Notes: generated by a model from the sequence alone, not told the origin. Numbered from the stretch's first letter, positions 11,806 to 24,495 are shown. The stretch is DNA of 64,000 nucleotides from Chrysogorgia sp. JL179-B06 (GCA_035772405.1 JAYKKM010000070.1:963001-1027000); one strand, 5' to 3'. Numbers and translations are program-made.

Positions 11806-12974
11806 ATTGCCATGTGTTGTTAAATACGAATAGTTTAATCGTTTAAAATTTGAATAGAATTGAAGTGGCGAATGATGGGAATTGTATCGAATGTAAGGGA
11901 GAAAATTACTGATGATGAAATGGTAAGTAAATAGTAACTCATGAAGCGCTAGATTTTAATAAGAAAGACATGCGGTTTAATATACATTAAATACCTGTAT
12001 GTATAAATATTTAATATCAAATCCGAAGGAAACTTCTGTTGACTGTTACAGACTATTGAAAGGGAGAAGTTTACATATTTACAAACACTTCACAAAACTG
12101 CAATCAGATTAACATAGAATGATGGTGATAAACGAATGCAATCTAACAAACGATATTACGCTACGAATCGTATGAGTCTCTAAAAATTATAATTAAAGTG
12201 ATCCTCGAAATAATTGGTGGATAAATGTAGATCCAATACGGTATATAATAATCGAGAATATAATATATTAGAATTAAAAGTTCAAGGCAAACAATTCAAG
12301 GAGATGGATAACTTATTTGCCACCCCGTTCATAGAAACAGCTCATTTGATGAACAAAGTTTGATGAATAATGATGTTGTATTGTAGATCATCCTGAGCCC
12401 CGTCCAGCCGACCATGCGTCTTTTGCTGAATATTTTGAGGTATATAGTCATTAATTCACGTTGATCGTAATATATAAGCAATGTTTTAAAATCCCCATGT
12501 TGATTATTTTGTTTCTTTAACATCATTGAGTGAATAATCTTTGCTCAAAGTTTATGTGGAAATGTTCATTCTGGATTGAACTTGGACAAAATAAAACATC
12601 TTTAAGTAGACCCCAAGATCTTGGTAAAGCCTTTATATTGATAACAATAATGTATTGTAGATATTGCAACCATTTGTAGTTGTGGAATATATATCACCAA
12701 AATCGCCTAGCCCTCGATCTTGGTTGATAATGTCCAATGAATGAATGCTGACTTGAAAATGGTGTTTAGCTTGGACTTGGAGGTAATTATAACTTTAATC
12801 AAATTCAAAACCTGTTTTGACATTTAGTCGTCTCCCTTCTGTAGAATGGATACATAATAGACCACCAACATAACAAAATTGCAGTAGAAAAGATGAGAGA
12901 AAAGACTTGTGAAAAGTATATATATTTTACATAGAAATATATATATTAGAAAAGAGTTGAGAAAACCATATAAT
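11806..12974. other. Non-coding stretch
   Basis: AT-rich, with no gene recognised. Confidence 0.5.
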
Positions 12975-13058
12975 ATATACACATGTATACATATACATAC
13001 ATATATACATACACACATACATACACACATACACACACACACACACACACACGTGCAT
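12975..13058. repeat. Compound (CATA)n/(CA)n microsatellite
   Basis: A run of ATAC/ACAT units passes into a pure (AC)n tract. It abuts the truncated 3' end of the Penelope element. Confidence 0.9.
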
Positions 13059-13139
13059 ACATCAGAATTTAGATTGGACAAAATACTCCTTCAAGTTTTT
13101 ATGGCGTTGATAAGCAACAATAGGAGGGGATGGCCATAA

Positions 13140-15489
13140 TTGAGATAACTCGTGGTCGTCTTCAATGTAGGACCAGTGTTGTCTGAGTAGATGTGGTTAA
13201 TGGGAAAGGTCAGGATCATAGGGAGTAATGAAAGGTATGACTGAAGTATTGTTAGGTTCTTTGGGTAGAAGTAACTGGGTTTGGGTGTAAGTGGCAGCCC
13301 TATTTAGGGATGATAAGATATCTGAATCTCTGTAACCACGGCCAAGAAGAGTGACTCTAAGATTCTGAGTCCTCTGTTGAAACTTCTGGTCACTAGTGAT
13401 TACTCTTCGATATCTTAGCATTTGGCTGTAAACAAGGCCCCTCTTGCAGCTATCAGGTGATGAGAATCGTGATGTAGGAGGGGAAAGCAGTCTGTCGGTT
13501 TAACATAAAGATCGGATTCTAAGGTGAGGGTATCAGTAATGTAAATTGTGGTGTCCAAGAAGTTAACCTGTTTGTAGGAGAATGTAAATGTAAATTTAAT
13601 AGGATGGAAAGAATTAAGTATATGCATAAATTCAGTAAATTTGTCTTCGCCATGCGTCCAAATAAGAAAAATGTCGTCAATGAAACGTTTCCATATGTAA
13701 GGTTTAAGATCAGGTGAAAGGGAGTTAAGAATGGAACCTTCCAGAGCTCCCATGAAAATGTTTGCAAAAGAAGGGGCCATTTTGGTGCCCATAATAGCTG
13801 TACCATGTTTTTGTAGAAATAGATTGTCTTTAAAAGTGAAATAATTTTGACCAAGGATAAGTTCAAGAAATTTATTTATAACAGGAAGGAGAGGCCAAGA
13901 TTCGTTGTGTAATGTTGTAAGGGCTTGGATGTAGAGTGAATACCCTCATTCATAGGGATGTTTGTATATAATGATTTAACATCTATAGTAGCTAGAATTG
14001 TGTTTGTTGGTAGAGGTGTATTAATGTCAAAAATAGTTCTAAGGAAATGATTAGTGTCCTTAATGTAGGAAGGAAGTGTCTGTACTATAGGTTTTAAATG
14101 AAAGTCAACAAAAGCAGAAAGGCGATCTGTGGGGGGATTGCAGCCAGAGATGATGGGTCTGCCTGGTACATTAGGTTTATGGATTTTTGGTAGTAAATAG
14201 AAAAGTGGAATACGTGGTTTAATGTCTGGTTTAAGGAACCTAAAGGTTTTATGATCGATGTTAGTTTTGGTAAGGGTGAGGAGATAGTTTAAAATAGATT
14301 TAAGAAAGGTCCGAAATAACTGTTCTAGGATCGAGATGTATGCGTTGGTAGTAGATGGTGTTATTTAATTGGGAAAGTGCTTCATCCTCATAGTCTTTGG
14401 AGGACCAGATGACGATAGCACCTCCCTTATCTGCAGGTTTGATAACAAATTCGGAGTAATGGGGGTTTTTTGATAAAAATTCTAATTCTGAGTGAGCAAG
14501 GTTGTGGGTGGGTGGGAATTGGTGCATATTGTCACAGGAGCTACGTAAGGAATAGAGTACAGATGACATATATGCTACCAGGTTGTAATTGGTAGGTGTG
14601 GGAGGGTCCCATGTACTAGGTATTTTAAAAGGAAAAGGATTGTTGTTGGGTTGGTCACGGAAATAAAATTTGGTATACATGCAGTGCCGGAATCTCATGA
14701 AAGAGTGAAGAAGAGTTTGTGTTCTAGTAGGAGGTGGTGTAGGAATAAATTTTAAGCCTTTATGTAGAATGGAGGTAAGCGGTATGGGCAAGGTGTGATC
14801 TGTTAAGTTAATAATAAGTTTTTGGTTAGTACATTCAATAATTTTTTTGCGCAGCTGTTTTTTATCTAGATTTTTTCTTACATACTTTCTAGAGTTGGTA
14901 CCAAGGGAGGTGTTGATGGCCTTTCTCTCACCGATAGGATGTTCAAGTATTTCGGGTATGGTGCATATCTTCTCCGTAATTTGGTGGCCCCGTGTGGACC
15001 GCCCTCGAACAAAAAAGGAATCCGGCCGGAGGTGCAGCATGGAGGCTCGACGGTAACTATCTCCATCTGTACATCCGTGGACAGTGTGTTGTTAATAGCA
15101 GTCAACTGTTGTTCGTGGTGTTCTAGGAGTATATCTATTAACTTGTTGGAACAGTTTTGTAGGCATTCATTCCACTGTTGTTGTAATGTTGTATTAAGAA
15201 GATGTTTGGATTTGATGTTAATTAGAAGCCCTTTTGGAATAGACGATGTTTTTTTATGTTTCTTCAATTTTTTAAGGTGCCTTTTGTGTGTGTTTACAGG
15301 GTTACCCTTAGAAGATGGCACAAGCGAGGAAAAGGAGGTAGTAGGTAGGTCATTAATGGCTGGGGTAGGGGTGGTGTGAGGTCTTATTGTTGGGGAGGTG
15401 ATCGGACTAGCTAGGAGCATCTGCTCAATTTCCGGGGTTATGTCATCCAAGCCACCCAATTCCTCTGCCGTAAAGGAAACCAGATCCTC
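13140..15489 (-). pseudogene. Penelope-like element reverse transcriptase, frameshifted
   Basis: Minus-strand frames join into one Penelope-type protein. The N-terminal region (15459-14878) is rich in Lys/Ser. Next come LHKGLKFIPTPP and KPADKGGAIVIW (14.4-14.8 kb), the RT fingers LPKIHKPNVPGRPIISG (about 14.2 kb), DVKSLYTNIP (RT motif A, about 13.98 kb), GTKMAPSFANIFMG (motif B) and RFIDDIFLIW (motif C, about 13.67 kb). PLE reverse transcriptases resemble telomerase and copy RNA onto nicked DNA. The reading frame changes at least three times (about 14.95, 14.3 and 13.9 kb). No GIY-YIG endonuclease follows; the homology stops near 13.14 kb at a microsatellite. The 3' part is therefore missing or the copy belongs to an EN-less type. 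Truncation is simpler. Confidence 0.85.
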
Positions 15490-16019
15490 AGGGGATGAAA
15501 ATGGTCAAAAATGCCATTTTACTGGTCAAAAATGCCATAAATTGAGTGCACCTCTCCCTCGGCTTGTTTCTCAACAAGTGTCCACAACTACAAAACAAGC
15601 TATACCTCGTTTTAAAGCTTATTGAATAAGCTTTCAAAATTGTAATTTATTTTTTTTAAAAAACCAGTACATTTTGACATAAATTTGCATAATTTAGCAT
15701 AAATTATAAAAATGTGGCTTGAAAATTTAGGCATGAACTTATCTGTGTTCCACATATTGCAGTGTATAGTAACGCCACAAAGTTACATTTATCTATTAGC
15801 AACATGTCCAGCAAGTATGGCTGAAAAGGAATAAAAGGAACAGAAGTTATGGCTGTTTATATAACCCTTCTCGAAACCGTCAAAATGTAGCAAAAACGAT
15901 AGTACACATAAATGTGTCTTGTTTTGAAATGTATGCAGGAAAATAATAGTATACATAGAATATTGTGTCCATGATACTTTATATATGTTCCTGCACTTTG
16001 ATTTTTGTGCTTCTGGATC
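15490..16019. other. Spacer between Penelope and piggyBac copies
   Basis: No gene. A direct repeat GGTCAAAAATGCCAT occurs twice near 15504-15536. piggyBac terminal repeats were not identified here. Confidence 0.45.
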
Positions 16020-17770
16020 TCCACACACCACCCACTTATATATGCGCCATTATGCCATTCCAAAAAACAATTTTTCTCCCTAGTTACATGTGAATACTTA
16101 CCACACTGCGGGGCACTGCAATACGAATACACCTTTACCTCACCTCTACCCTGCTTGTAACAAACCACGCACCGTCTCCTAGAATCTGAAAAAACTGGCA
16201 CATGAATAGAATCAAACACACTGGTGGGGGTTGGGAGGGTTAGCTTCCCTCCAGCTACAGGGGGGTCAGCATACTCAGGGAAACTACAAATTTGCCGAAT
16301 AACCTACTCCCTAAAATGACGGATCGTGTACCACCGGGGTCTTTGTAGATTCTTATCATCTGGAAATTGGCTTGGCGTTCTTGAAAGAGAATAAAACCGT
16401 TAACAATAGCAATATCAATGAGATGAAAGAACAAAGTCTTCCACCATCGCAAGCACTTACGCATAACATTATTAGTACCTATGAGTTGATCCGAACGATC
16501 AACCCCATTCATGTACTTATTGTACCTATCAATGGCCCTGGGCTGGTCAACTATTACATTAGTCCATACATTAGCTTTCTTAGTCTTTCTTACGGTCAGA
16601 ACCTTATCATTAGCATTATCTAGGGTTGGTAGTACTGATACTACCTTATTATCTATCCACTGTAAACAGAGACAGGGAGTAACCCTATCCCAGCGCATAC
16701 TTCCCCTTTCCTTTTTCCTTGCCCACTGCTTGCCATTCTTCATGCTCTCCGGGAATTGTCTCCGGGTCTCCGATATCGTCCCAGGTGCCAGCACACCTAC
16801 ATCAAATAAATATTTGAAGAGAACAACTGAAGAATAATAATTATCAAAAAACAAATGGTAGCCCTGATGGTGAAAAGGTTGAATTAGTTTCATAACTACA
16901 TCATACCCCAGGCCCTTATCACTAACAGTTTCCGCAGCATGCCTACCAATATACACGTCGAAGACAACGGTATATCCGTTACTGCTATCGGCCAAAATTT
17001 ATCCCTGATGTACTGCCTAATGCCAGACCTATGTCTAGATTTAACCATACGTTCATCAATGGCAACATTCTGTTTGGGCTGATACAAACTGACGCACCAG
17101 GATTTGAAATAGGTGATGAACGCATTTACTTTCCGCAACTTATCCCCGGGGGCTTTGGCATTTGGGTCTACAGCATAAGAGCACTAAACCTATCCCTTGA
17201 CATTATGGCCCGGGCCTACAATCCATGGTATAGTGACTTAGTACTCCAATAATTAAACTGTGCATTTACCCGCACTAAACCAAAATAAAGAAGAAGAGCA
17301 ATTAGTCTATCTATCTCTTCAGGGGTAGTTTCTTGCCAACTACCATCAGACTTTGTGTAGGTGCTGTGTGTACCTGATGCAATGTGTGTGTAAGCATATG
17401 TGTTTGTATGAGCTACTATACTAGCTAACATTTCTACACTAAAAAAAAGATGAAAAACCTCACTAGCAGTGGTCATGGTACCTCTAACTGTGGGCTGATC
17501 AAAGTGTACTCCGGGTGGGCGGGTTGGCTGAAATGCTGGAATGTCATTTCCAACATCAGGGTCCCCATAACTCATCCAAGCTGGGGCCGTAACCTGGCCC
17601 CTTCCGCTAGCCCGGCCCCTACCACTTGCCGTACCACTGGGAACTCCAGCCTCCCCCCCTTGTACAGGAACCGCAGCTTGGGCCCTACCACTTGCCCTAC
17701 CACGGGGAACCCTGGCCTGCCTACCATTACCACAGACCCGACTGCTGGTTCCAACCTCACCACCAGCATC

Positions 17771-18765
17771 AGAATGGGAAGAAATCCAACGATATCGAAG
17801 AAAAACTGAACTTGGACCTTCAATCAATTACAATGTGGCTGGAAGCTAATGGTTTGGTGATAAATGCCTCTAAAACAGAATTTATATTGATAGGAACCTC
17901 TCAAAAACTCCGAAACGTTCAACCTATACAACTCCAACTTGATCAGTGTATTATTGGCAGAGTGGAAACATCAAAATACCTTGGAGTAATTGTGGACACT
18001 CACCTTTCTTGGAGTCCACATGTGGATAAATTGTACAAAAAGGTGTCCTCCAGGATCGGTATGATGAGGCGAATAAGAAACTTCCTCGATCTTCCAACTT
18101 CTAAGCTTGTTTACAACGCAACCGTACTGCCACTACTAGATTATTGTGATTCAGTATGGGACAGGTGTAACACGTCATCAAAGGCAAAATTACAGAGACT
18201 GCAAAATCGAGCCGCTAGGGTGATTTTAAAGGCAGATCCAACATTACCACCGGATGATCTCCTGCACAACCTTAAATGGCCTAAGCTTGAGGACAGAAGG
18301 CGCTTACACAAAATAACTCTGTTTTATAAATGTTTGCATGAAGGACAAGAAGGTGTTAATGTGGACTCCACTCGTCGCATGGATATTCACGGTCACAACA
18401 CCAGAAGAAAACGCGACTACATTCTTCCTAAACCAAAAACTGAGCAGCTAAAACGAACATTCCAATATTCAGCGGCGCAGATGTGGAACTTGTTGTCGCA
18501 GGATATCAAGGACTGTAGTTCACTCTCGACTTTTAAACGTTCTTATTTAAAGTCCCAACATTTTAATATTACTTAATTACCTACATATTATTTATAAACT
18601 ATTAGGATCATAGATTTTAACTTTTTAACTTAGTATATACATGTCATATAGTATATATAAACTAATACTTGATAGTTGTATTGTAAAATATTTTAACTTA
18701 TTGAGTCAGGGCCCCCAGGGAGAACAGCATCAAGCTGATGGGGTTACCCTGCAAAAATAAAAGCT

Positions 18766-18844
<79 letters not shown>
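17771..18844 (+). mobile_element. 5'-truncated LINE (RT C-terminal part) inserted in piggyBac gene
   Basis: The plus frame to 18576 encodes the end of a CR1/L2/RTE-type reverse transcriptase: WLEANGLVINASKTEFILIG, then TSKYLGVIVDTHLSWSPHVD, then LPLLDYCDSVWDRC and LQRLQNRAARVI. There is no FADD motif, so only the thumb and C-terminal tail remain. The 3' UTR ends in (TCTA)n, the usual microsatellite tail of such LINEs. The flanks share AGCATC (17765-17770 and 18845-18850), a possible short target duplication. However, AGCATC recurs in this acidic-repeat region, so it may be chance. The retained protein segment is fully open. Confidence 0.8.
18766..18844. repeat. (TCTA)n microsatellite, LINE 3' tail
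   Basis: About 79 bp of nearly perfect TCTA repeats directly following the LINE 3' UTR. Confidence 0.95.
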
Positions 18845-18845
<1 letters not shown>

Positions 18846-19760
18846 GCATCGTCATCCATGGCATCGTTGTCTTCTGGGACAATCAGCATCTCAGCGTCGT
18901 CTTCTGGGACAATCAGCATCTCAGCGTCATCTTCATCATCGCCACCAGCATCGCCACCACCAGCAACGAGATCAGGAACCTCTTCTTCGTAGCTGAAAGA
19001 AAAATAAGATTACAAGTTATTCCTCATACCCTTATAAATACAACGTACTATCTCTCTCTATGTATATTCTATTTAGTATAAATATTTATCTTATTTCTAA
19101 TTGTTTCATGCCCTCTCAAGCCGTTTCATGCGGTGAATATAAGTATCTCATGCAGTAAACAATGGTATCAAATAATTAGCTAACAAGTAGTTTCTTCACA
19201 ACATCTTATTCAGCATAATAGCTCCGTCTCTCAGTCGTGAAATAGTACTTTTAGTACTCCAAATATGTTCTCAGTTATATATAGAAGACATTTCCTGGGA
19301 ATACACAACTACACAAGGCTTCAAATGTAAAAATACCATTGGGGTATTTAAATTTTGTCGCTATCAATAGGCCACGCGTCACAGAATTAGCACGCTTGAT
19401 AATCTGTCTCTGCAGCGCTCGCACGATTTTGTGTTTCTTGCTCATAACACAACCGTTTTTACCAAAGAAAAGTTCTCGATACATCTCCGAACAATTTCTT
19501 AATATGATAAGCAATGTTTCAAACACAATATATGAAGATATCGACTAAAATTACATCGCTTCCCGAACACGCAAAAAATATTTCCGACATGGCCGCGTGG
19601 CATATTTTAGACTCACCTCGTTAGTTCGTCGAAATCCATCAGTTGGTGGTCGATGTCCGATTCTTCTCCGCTTGACATTCCTCCACGATCACTATCACAT
19701 TCATTCATATCTACTAAAACCTCCAAAACCTCTTCAGCAGTGAAACGAACCCTCTTAGGA

Positions 19761-20751
19761 CGACTCGCCAGAAACAAGGCAGCCAATCAGTGCGTTTGTT
19801 ATTTCCAACTGACCAATCACAGTTCTTTAGATAGCCCAGACTCTCAGCTTCAAATCAAGCCGCTTTTTATATTTTTCCGATGAATTCCGACGGTAAAACG
19901 ACCGATTTAATCTATGGGTCAGCGGTGACCCCATGATTATCCAGCCAGTAAACAATGAGTGTGTTAACTAGTGGCAGTGTCAATGATGTCTTGCCATAAC
20001 ACACGGCATCGTTGAATCTGTTTAATCTGCAATAACACAGTCTGCTTTTGCCTTTATGCTTTGTTTGTCGATTGCGTATCACAGGTTGTTTGCTGTCTTT
20101 GAAGTCTGACTGTCTCATAGGTGGTGGCTTTGGTAGTAAAACATCCCTGATTGTTAGAGTCAAATGTACTTGATCTGCTTTGTTTGGTGCAAATTTTCCA
20201 CTGGTGATTTGCTTTCAAAGGCCTATCGCAGGTTGTTTTTTCAGGAGACCAATGCGCATTACTTGGACAGCTCCCTCTTGTGTTGTTAAACTTTACAGTC
20301 AAAGTATATTTTGTTCTGGGCTTGTTTACTGTCTTGATTGGGCAAGGTATTGCACTAGTGATAGAAAAAATAAGTGTCAGAAATATGTATACATTTTGAT
20401 TGTATAATCATTGATTGTATAATTAAATAATTCATGATTGTATAATCATGTATTTATTCCCTAACCGGGACCAGTTGCCAAAAAATACAACTAAATTAAA
20501 TGACTAATGTAAATAAAGCTATATGGAAGAGAAGAGGGTGTTGCAACTAAGGTCTTTAATTTTTTTTTAAATATGCTCACCTGATGTTGTAATTTGGGAA
20601 CTGGAATGAATAAAATAAATAAATAATTAAAAATAAATATTAAAATATAAGTGTTGTCTCTATTGTATGCAGAATATCTGTCTGCTATTCAAAACTAAAT
20701 TATCTTCTTGTTTGGAGCTACATGTCACTATGAATAAGTTCAGTAATGTAA
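19761..20751. other. Spacer between piggyBac and Helentron
   Basis: It holds a coding-looking but unrecognised minus frame around 20054-20302 (PSNAHWSPEKTTCDRPLKAN). Near 20400-20450 are several copies of TTGTATAATCAT. The Helentron 3' terminus should lie here but no terminal hairpin was identified. Confidence 0.4.
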
Positions 20752-21471
20752 TTACTCGTTGAAACAATTAATTAATGCACAAATTGCTTTGTGATCAGAA
20801 AAATAGGTTTCTAACATGTGACTTTTAGTTTGTGATTGTGGTAAATTTGTATAAATATGATCTATAGCAGTTTGGTTGTTAGTAGTATACTTACATATTA
20901 GTTGCCTGTAATTATTTTCATTGAGAAATAGATTATATAGAGGCCTTCTACTAGATTCATCAAGCCAGTTAATATTAAAATCACCAACAACAATATTGAA
21001 CTGAGAAGTTATGTTCAATATTTCATTCAAAGCATGACACAATTGTTGCACTCGAATTTTAGGTGAACGGTATAGACCTATTATGGTCACATGTGGAAGC
21101 AGCATGACTTTCATAATAGTTATCTCAACACCATTAATATTATGAACACGTGGGTAGCCAGGGATAAAATTAACCCGACTGTACACTGCTGTACCTCCAT
21201 AAGGTCTTGAAGTCCCAGAAGATTGCACATCATTTCTAAACAAGGCATAGCCATCAATTGTATACATATTATCATCAGCCAAATTAATAAATCTTGTTTC
21301 TGTAAAAATATTAATATCAGTGCTTGTATAATTTAAATCATGACGGACATCATCAATATGTTTATGTAATGATCTTGCATTCAAGAAGCAAAGTTTAAAT
21401 GAGATCTGGTCAAGATTATAAACAGGACTCACACTAAGTTCAAGATTGCGTTCTGCTCGTAGACTTTCCAT
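20752..21471 (-). pseudogene. Helentron C-terminal EEP (AP-endonuclease-like) domain
   Basis: A 239-residue open frame with the exonuclease-endonuclease-phosphatase signature: LCFLNARSL at the start, FTETRF (metal-binding Glu), GGTAVYSR, GLYRSP, IVVGDFNINW, AIDHIYTN and the final FSDHKAI. All catalytic positions look intact. The domain resembles the endonuclease of CR1-type LINEs. In Helentrons it is fused behind the helicase and may help nick target DNA. It is out of frame with the helicase tail, which it overlaps at 21429-21471, so one indel separates what should be one polyprotein. Confidence 0.85.
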
Positions 21472-21479
21472 TTCAGTCT

Positions 21480-23520
21480 TAACTGCGGATTAACAGCTAT
21501 TTTTTGTTCACAGAAGTCAGTGATATACAACCCCTGTATGGTTGTTACTCTGCTAAGGCCAACATAATGAATATGAGGTATTGCTCTTCTAGTATTAAAG
21601 TTAACAACTATTTTTTGCTCAGTATCACCTTGTGATCGATGAATTGTTTTAGCAGCAGCAGGTCGCAATGGAAACTGTTTTCTGACAACTTGTGCAGTTT
21701 GGTTTCTACCAACAGCAAACTGAGTGGTAATTGGTTTTATTGGAGTCCATGTATGTTCAATATCTTGAACATAAAGTTGTCTATTCTCATGTCTAGTCTT
21801 CTCACCAACATCAGCATGGTCAAATTGTACCCATATTATTCCTGATGGTTTATCTCGTTGGTTTAATTGTACCTTTTTAATAACATTACCAGCACATTTG
21901 TCATGCCATCTTCAGTTCGTACATTTACTGTTATTTCTGTTCTTTCACCTACTGATAATTTGAGGTTTGAAATGATTTGTTTAGTCTTCCTAGGATCATT
22001 TGGTATTTGACTGATAATTTTATCTCTGAGCTGAGCAGAGTTAGCTCCTATTACACTATCAACTGCTTTAATAGTGTACTTCTCACCAGTTGCTGCACAA
22101 TGGACTCTTTCATTGAACTCGTTTTCCTTAATATTTTGAATAAACAAATGTGGTGCATCCATAGGATCATGTAGACTATTTTCTTCAATGATTCTTTCCT
22201 TTATTTTTAAAATGTCATCTTTTGTGTGGTTGCCTTCTCTTAGTCTGTTTAAAATTTCAGCAAACACTTTGCTTTCTCTCTGTCGCATAATTTCTTTAAG
22301 CTCAAAAATTTTAAAGTAGTCTTGCCATAGATTAGGAGCAAGAATGGCATATTCTGAATTGTCAAGATCTTTAAATATGTATCTATCCATCACTGGCTCT
22401 AACTGAAATAAGTCTCCAATGGCAATTATGCTTACACCTCCAAAGTGTTCTTTGCTTCCCTTAATATCTTTGAGTCTGTTATTTATCTGAACATTAAACA
22501 TTGTGCTACCCACCATTGAAATCTCATCAATGAATATCAATTTTACACCACCAAGTTGACTTCGTAAAGTGTTTAGTCTGCTTGAGTCAAGAGGTTTGTA
22601 ATTCTTTAGTGATTGACATGCTGGTATTGCAAGGGCACTGTGGATTGTATTCCCTTTTATATTAAAAGCAGCTTTACCAGTCGGGGCAAGCAATAGCACC
22701 TTTACCTGATGAAAGTCATCGCCAGCTCTTGTATTGTAATATTTGAGTGCTGTTTGATACAGTGATTTTGTTAAATGCGACTTTCCAACACCAGCTCCTC
22801 CACTGAGAAAACAGTTAAATGGCTTATCTGTTGTTTTAATTAGATGTAAAATATGAAAGAAAAACTCTTTTTGTTCTTTGTTTAATTTCTGCACCATTTG
22901 TCTGTAATCATGGTCTTCTAATTCATTTAATATAAGCTGTTCACTATTTGAAGCAGTAGAAGGAATCCCAATATCACTGGAAAGATCATAATTTTCATTG
23001 AAATCAGGGTGTAGGTCTTGTGCACCCTCAGATTCATCTTGACGTTCATCCTGGGTTGCTGGGGCAATCAAGTCATAATTATCATCATTATTTTCCATGT
23101 TGTGTATTTGATCTTCGATTTCATTTAAATCGTGAGCGCATATTGCATATTGTTTCATTTGGTCATCAATTAGTTCTTTTACTTCAAAGAAGTATTCTTG
23201 ATATGAAGAACAATTACCGATCAAGTCAGTTTTTTCGTTTCTCCATGCAGTAAACAGCATGATTAGTTCACGATAATGTTTCTCAGAATCTACTTGCTTA
23301 TTAAACCTAACACTTCGTTAATTCTAGCTTTTGATCTTTTCTTATTTTTTTGATGACTGTTTTTCTTCCTCCTCTTCCTCATCATCATTAATACCATTAA
23401 AGTTTGTCTCAAGTGGCAGATTATCAATATCAAGTTCATGAGATTTTTTGACATATGGCTTACCACATAAATCATACCAAGCAGCCCAGTCAGCAAGGGA
23501 TACATGTTCAAGGCTAGCAT
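21480..23520 (-). pseudogene. Helentron PIF1-like helicase domain
   Basis: The main frame (23260-21863) has SF1B helicase motifs in order: FLSGGAGVGKSHL (Walker A), LAPTGKAAFNIKGNTIHSAL (Ia), LIFIDEISMVG (Walker B), IAIGDLFQLEPV (III) and ELKEIMRQ (IV). A shift near 21865 moves to the frame 21845-21429, which holds AAAKTIHRSQGDT (V) and HIHYVGLSRVTT (VI). Upstream, 23520-23290 carries the acidic Rep-helicase linker. The helicase unwinds DNA 5'-3' during rolling-circle transposition. At least two frame changes break it. Confidence 0.85.
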
Positions 23521-24331
23521 GTCGTTTGGTATATCGCTTTAGCAGACCTGTTGCATAAATTTCTTCTGAATCGTTTGCCATTAAGTTAATCTCATTCATT
23601 GGTTTTAAAAGACAAATCCTGTCTTCTGGAGGTGACGTATTAATAAAAATTACTTGACGAGATGATTTTCTCATTGCAAGTTGCAGCACAATATAAACTG
23701 CTTCTTGTGCACTAATTTCAACATTGTTCAAAAATTTATTACCAATGTCTCTTACTTGTTGTTTAATGGTGGAGTTTCCTCGTCTAGCTTCAGCACACGC
23801 AGTTCTTAAGAGTTCACTCATGCCTTTTTGAGCTTTAGAAATGTATGATACAATGTACGTTGCACATGCATAGACATCAAGAACAAATTGGATATCCATA
23901 TTAGCTCGCCATGCACTAAGACAAGCAGGGTTATAATTATTTATTCTTAATTCATTTGGCTGCCTCTTTAAAAATATGGTTGGTGCATTTAGCCCTGATT
24001 GTACAGCAAGCAAATAATTATTTTCAGTTATATCTAACTTTATTAACAGGTCATCAAATGTGATGTTCTCACCCTCTTTCAAATCATGCAAATACTTTTT
24101 ATTGACTTCCACACATTTTTGTGATTTTCACTGTTTTCATCATCTAAGGGATAAAGAATTTTTGTTGACCGCATGGGTGACTGTGGATAATTGAAACGAC
24201 ATTGTACTTTAGACTTTTTTCTGCAAGTGTGAGAATGGCGATGGACTTGCCTGTTACAAGTTTATCTAATTCAGGGTTATCCGTTGGCCGTCTACAACTA
24301 ATTATTTTATCAATAACTTCAATATTATTTT
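23342..24331 (-). pseudogene. Helentron Rep, C-terminal half (Tyr motif)
   Basis: Directly left of the Polinton the Rep protein resumes with the segment ending SCRRPTDNPELDKLV. After a 1-nt shift come cysteine/histidine residues (HSHTCRKK, CRFNYPQ). The frame 24112-23342 carries [19 protein letters not shown], the catalytic-tyrosine helix of Helitron Rep, and then an acid-rich tail. The tyrosines would form the covalent 5'-phosphotyrosine link with DNA. A stop near 24120 and the upstream frameshift make it non-functional. Confidence 0.8.
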
Positions 24332-24337
24332 CTCAAT

Positions 24338-24495
24338 TACCCCCCCCCCCCCATCTGGCATGCGCCCCACAATGCATTGTACGTTTGGCGCCGGAAGTGA
24401 CGTTACACTTTGGGCCCGGAAGTAAAGATGACGTCATGCTGCGTACGTCAATAGTAAGTAATGAGGTAACGTTACCTGGAGGTAACGTTACCTTA
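24338..24495. repeat. Left terminal inverted repeat of Polinton (shortened)
   Basis: The first ~110 bp match the reverse complement of the right end almost base for base. A block present in the right TIR is then missing, and the match resumes at AAGTAATGAGGTAACGTTAC. It contains two GGTAACGTTACC palindromes and TGACGTCA (CRE/ATF-type) sites. The C tract after TAC is 13 here against 6 at the right end. Confidence 0.9.

Larger units (their letters stand above)
16020..19760 (-). pseudogene. piggyBac transposase gene, frameshifted and split by a LINE
   Basis: Exon 1 (about 19760-19618) encodes RVRFTAEEVLEVLVDMNE and a MSSGEESDIDHQL segment and ends at a GTGAG donor. Exon 2 starts near 18995 with an acidic region holding two copies of DAEMLIVPED, then continues beyond the LINE at 17,770 through an Arg/Gly-rich region into the DDE_Tnp_1_7 catalytic domain. 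The three piggyBac aspartates are visible as VAIDERMVK (about 17.06 kb), LFFDNYYSS (about 16.85 kb) and MNGVDRSDQL (about 16.49 kb). The C-terminal cysteine-rich zinc domain (RRCVVCYKQ, YCSAPQCGKY, KNCFLEWHN) lies at 16.2-16.04 kb. Frame breaks occur near 17.2, 17.0 and 16.25 kb. piggyBac transposases cut and paste at TTAA. This copy cannot make one protein. Confidence 0.85.

Noticed and set aside
12824..13139. ORFs with long Cys-Val or His-Thr runs
   Set aside because: They translate the (CA)n microsatellite.
19912..20302. Possible host gene on the minus strand
   Set aside because: Protein-like wording but no domain, start context or splice sites that could be matched; left as spacer.
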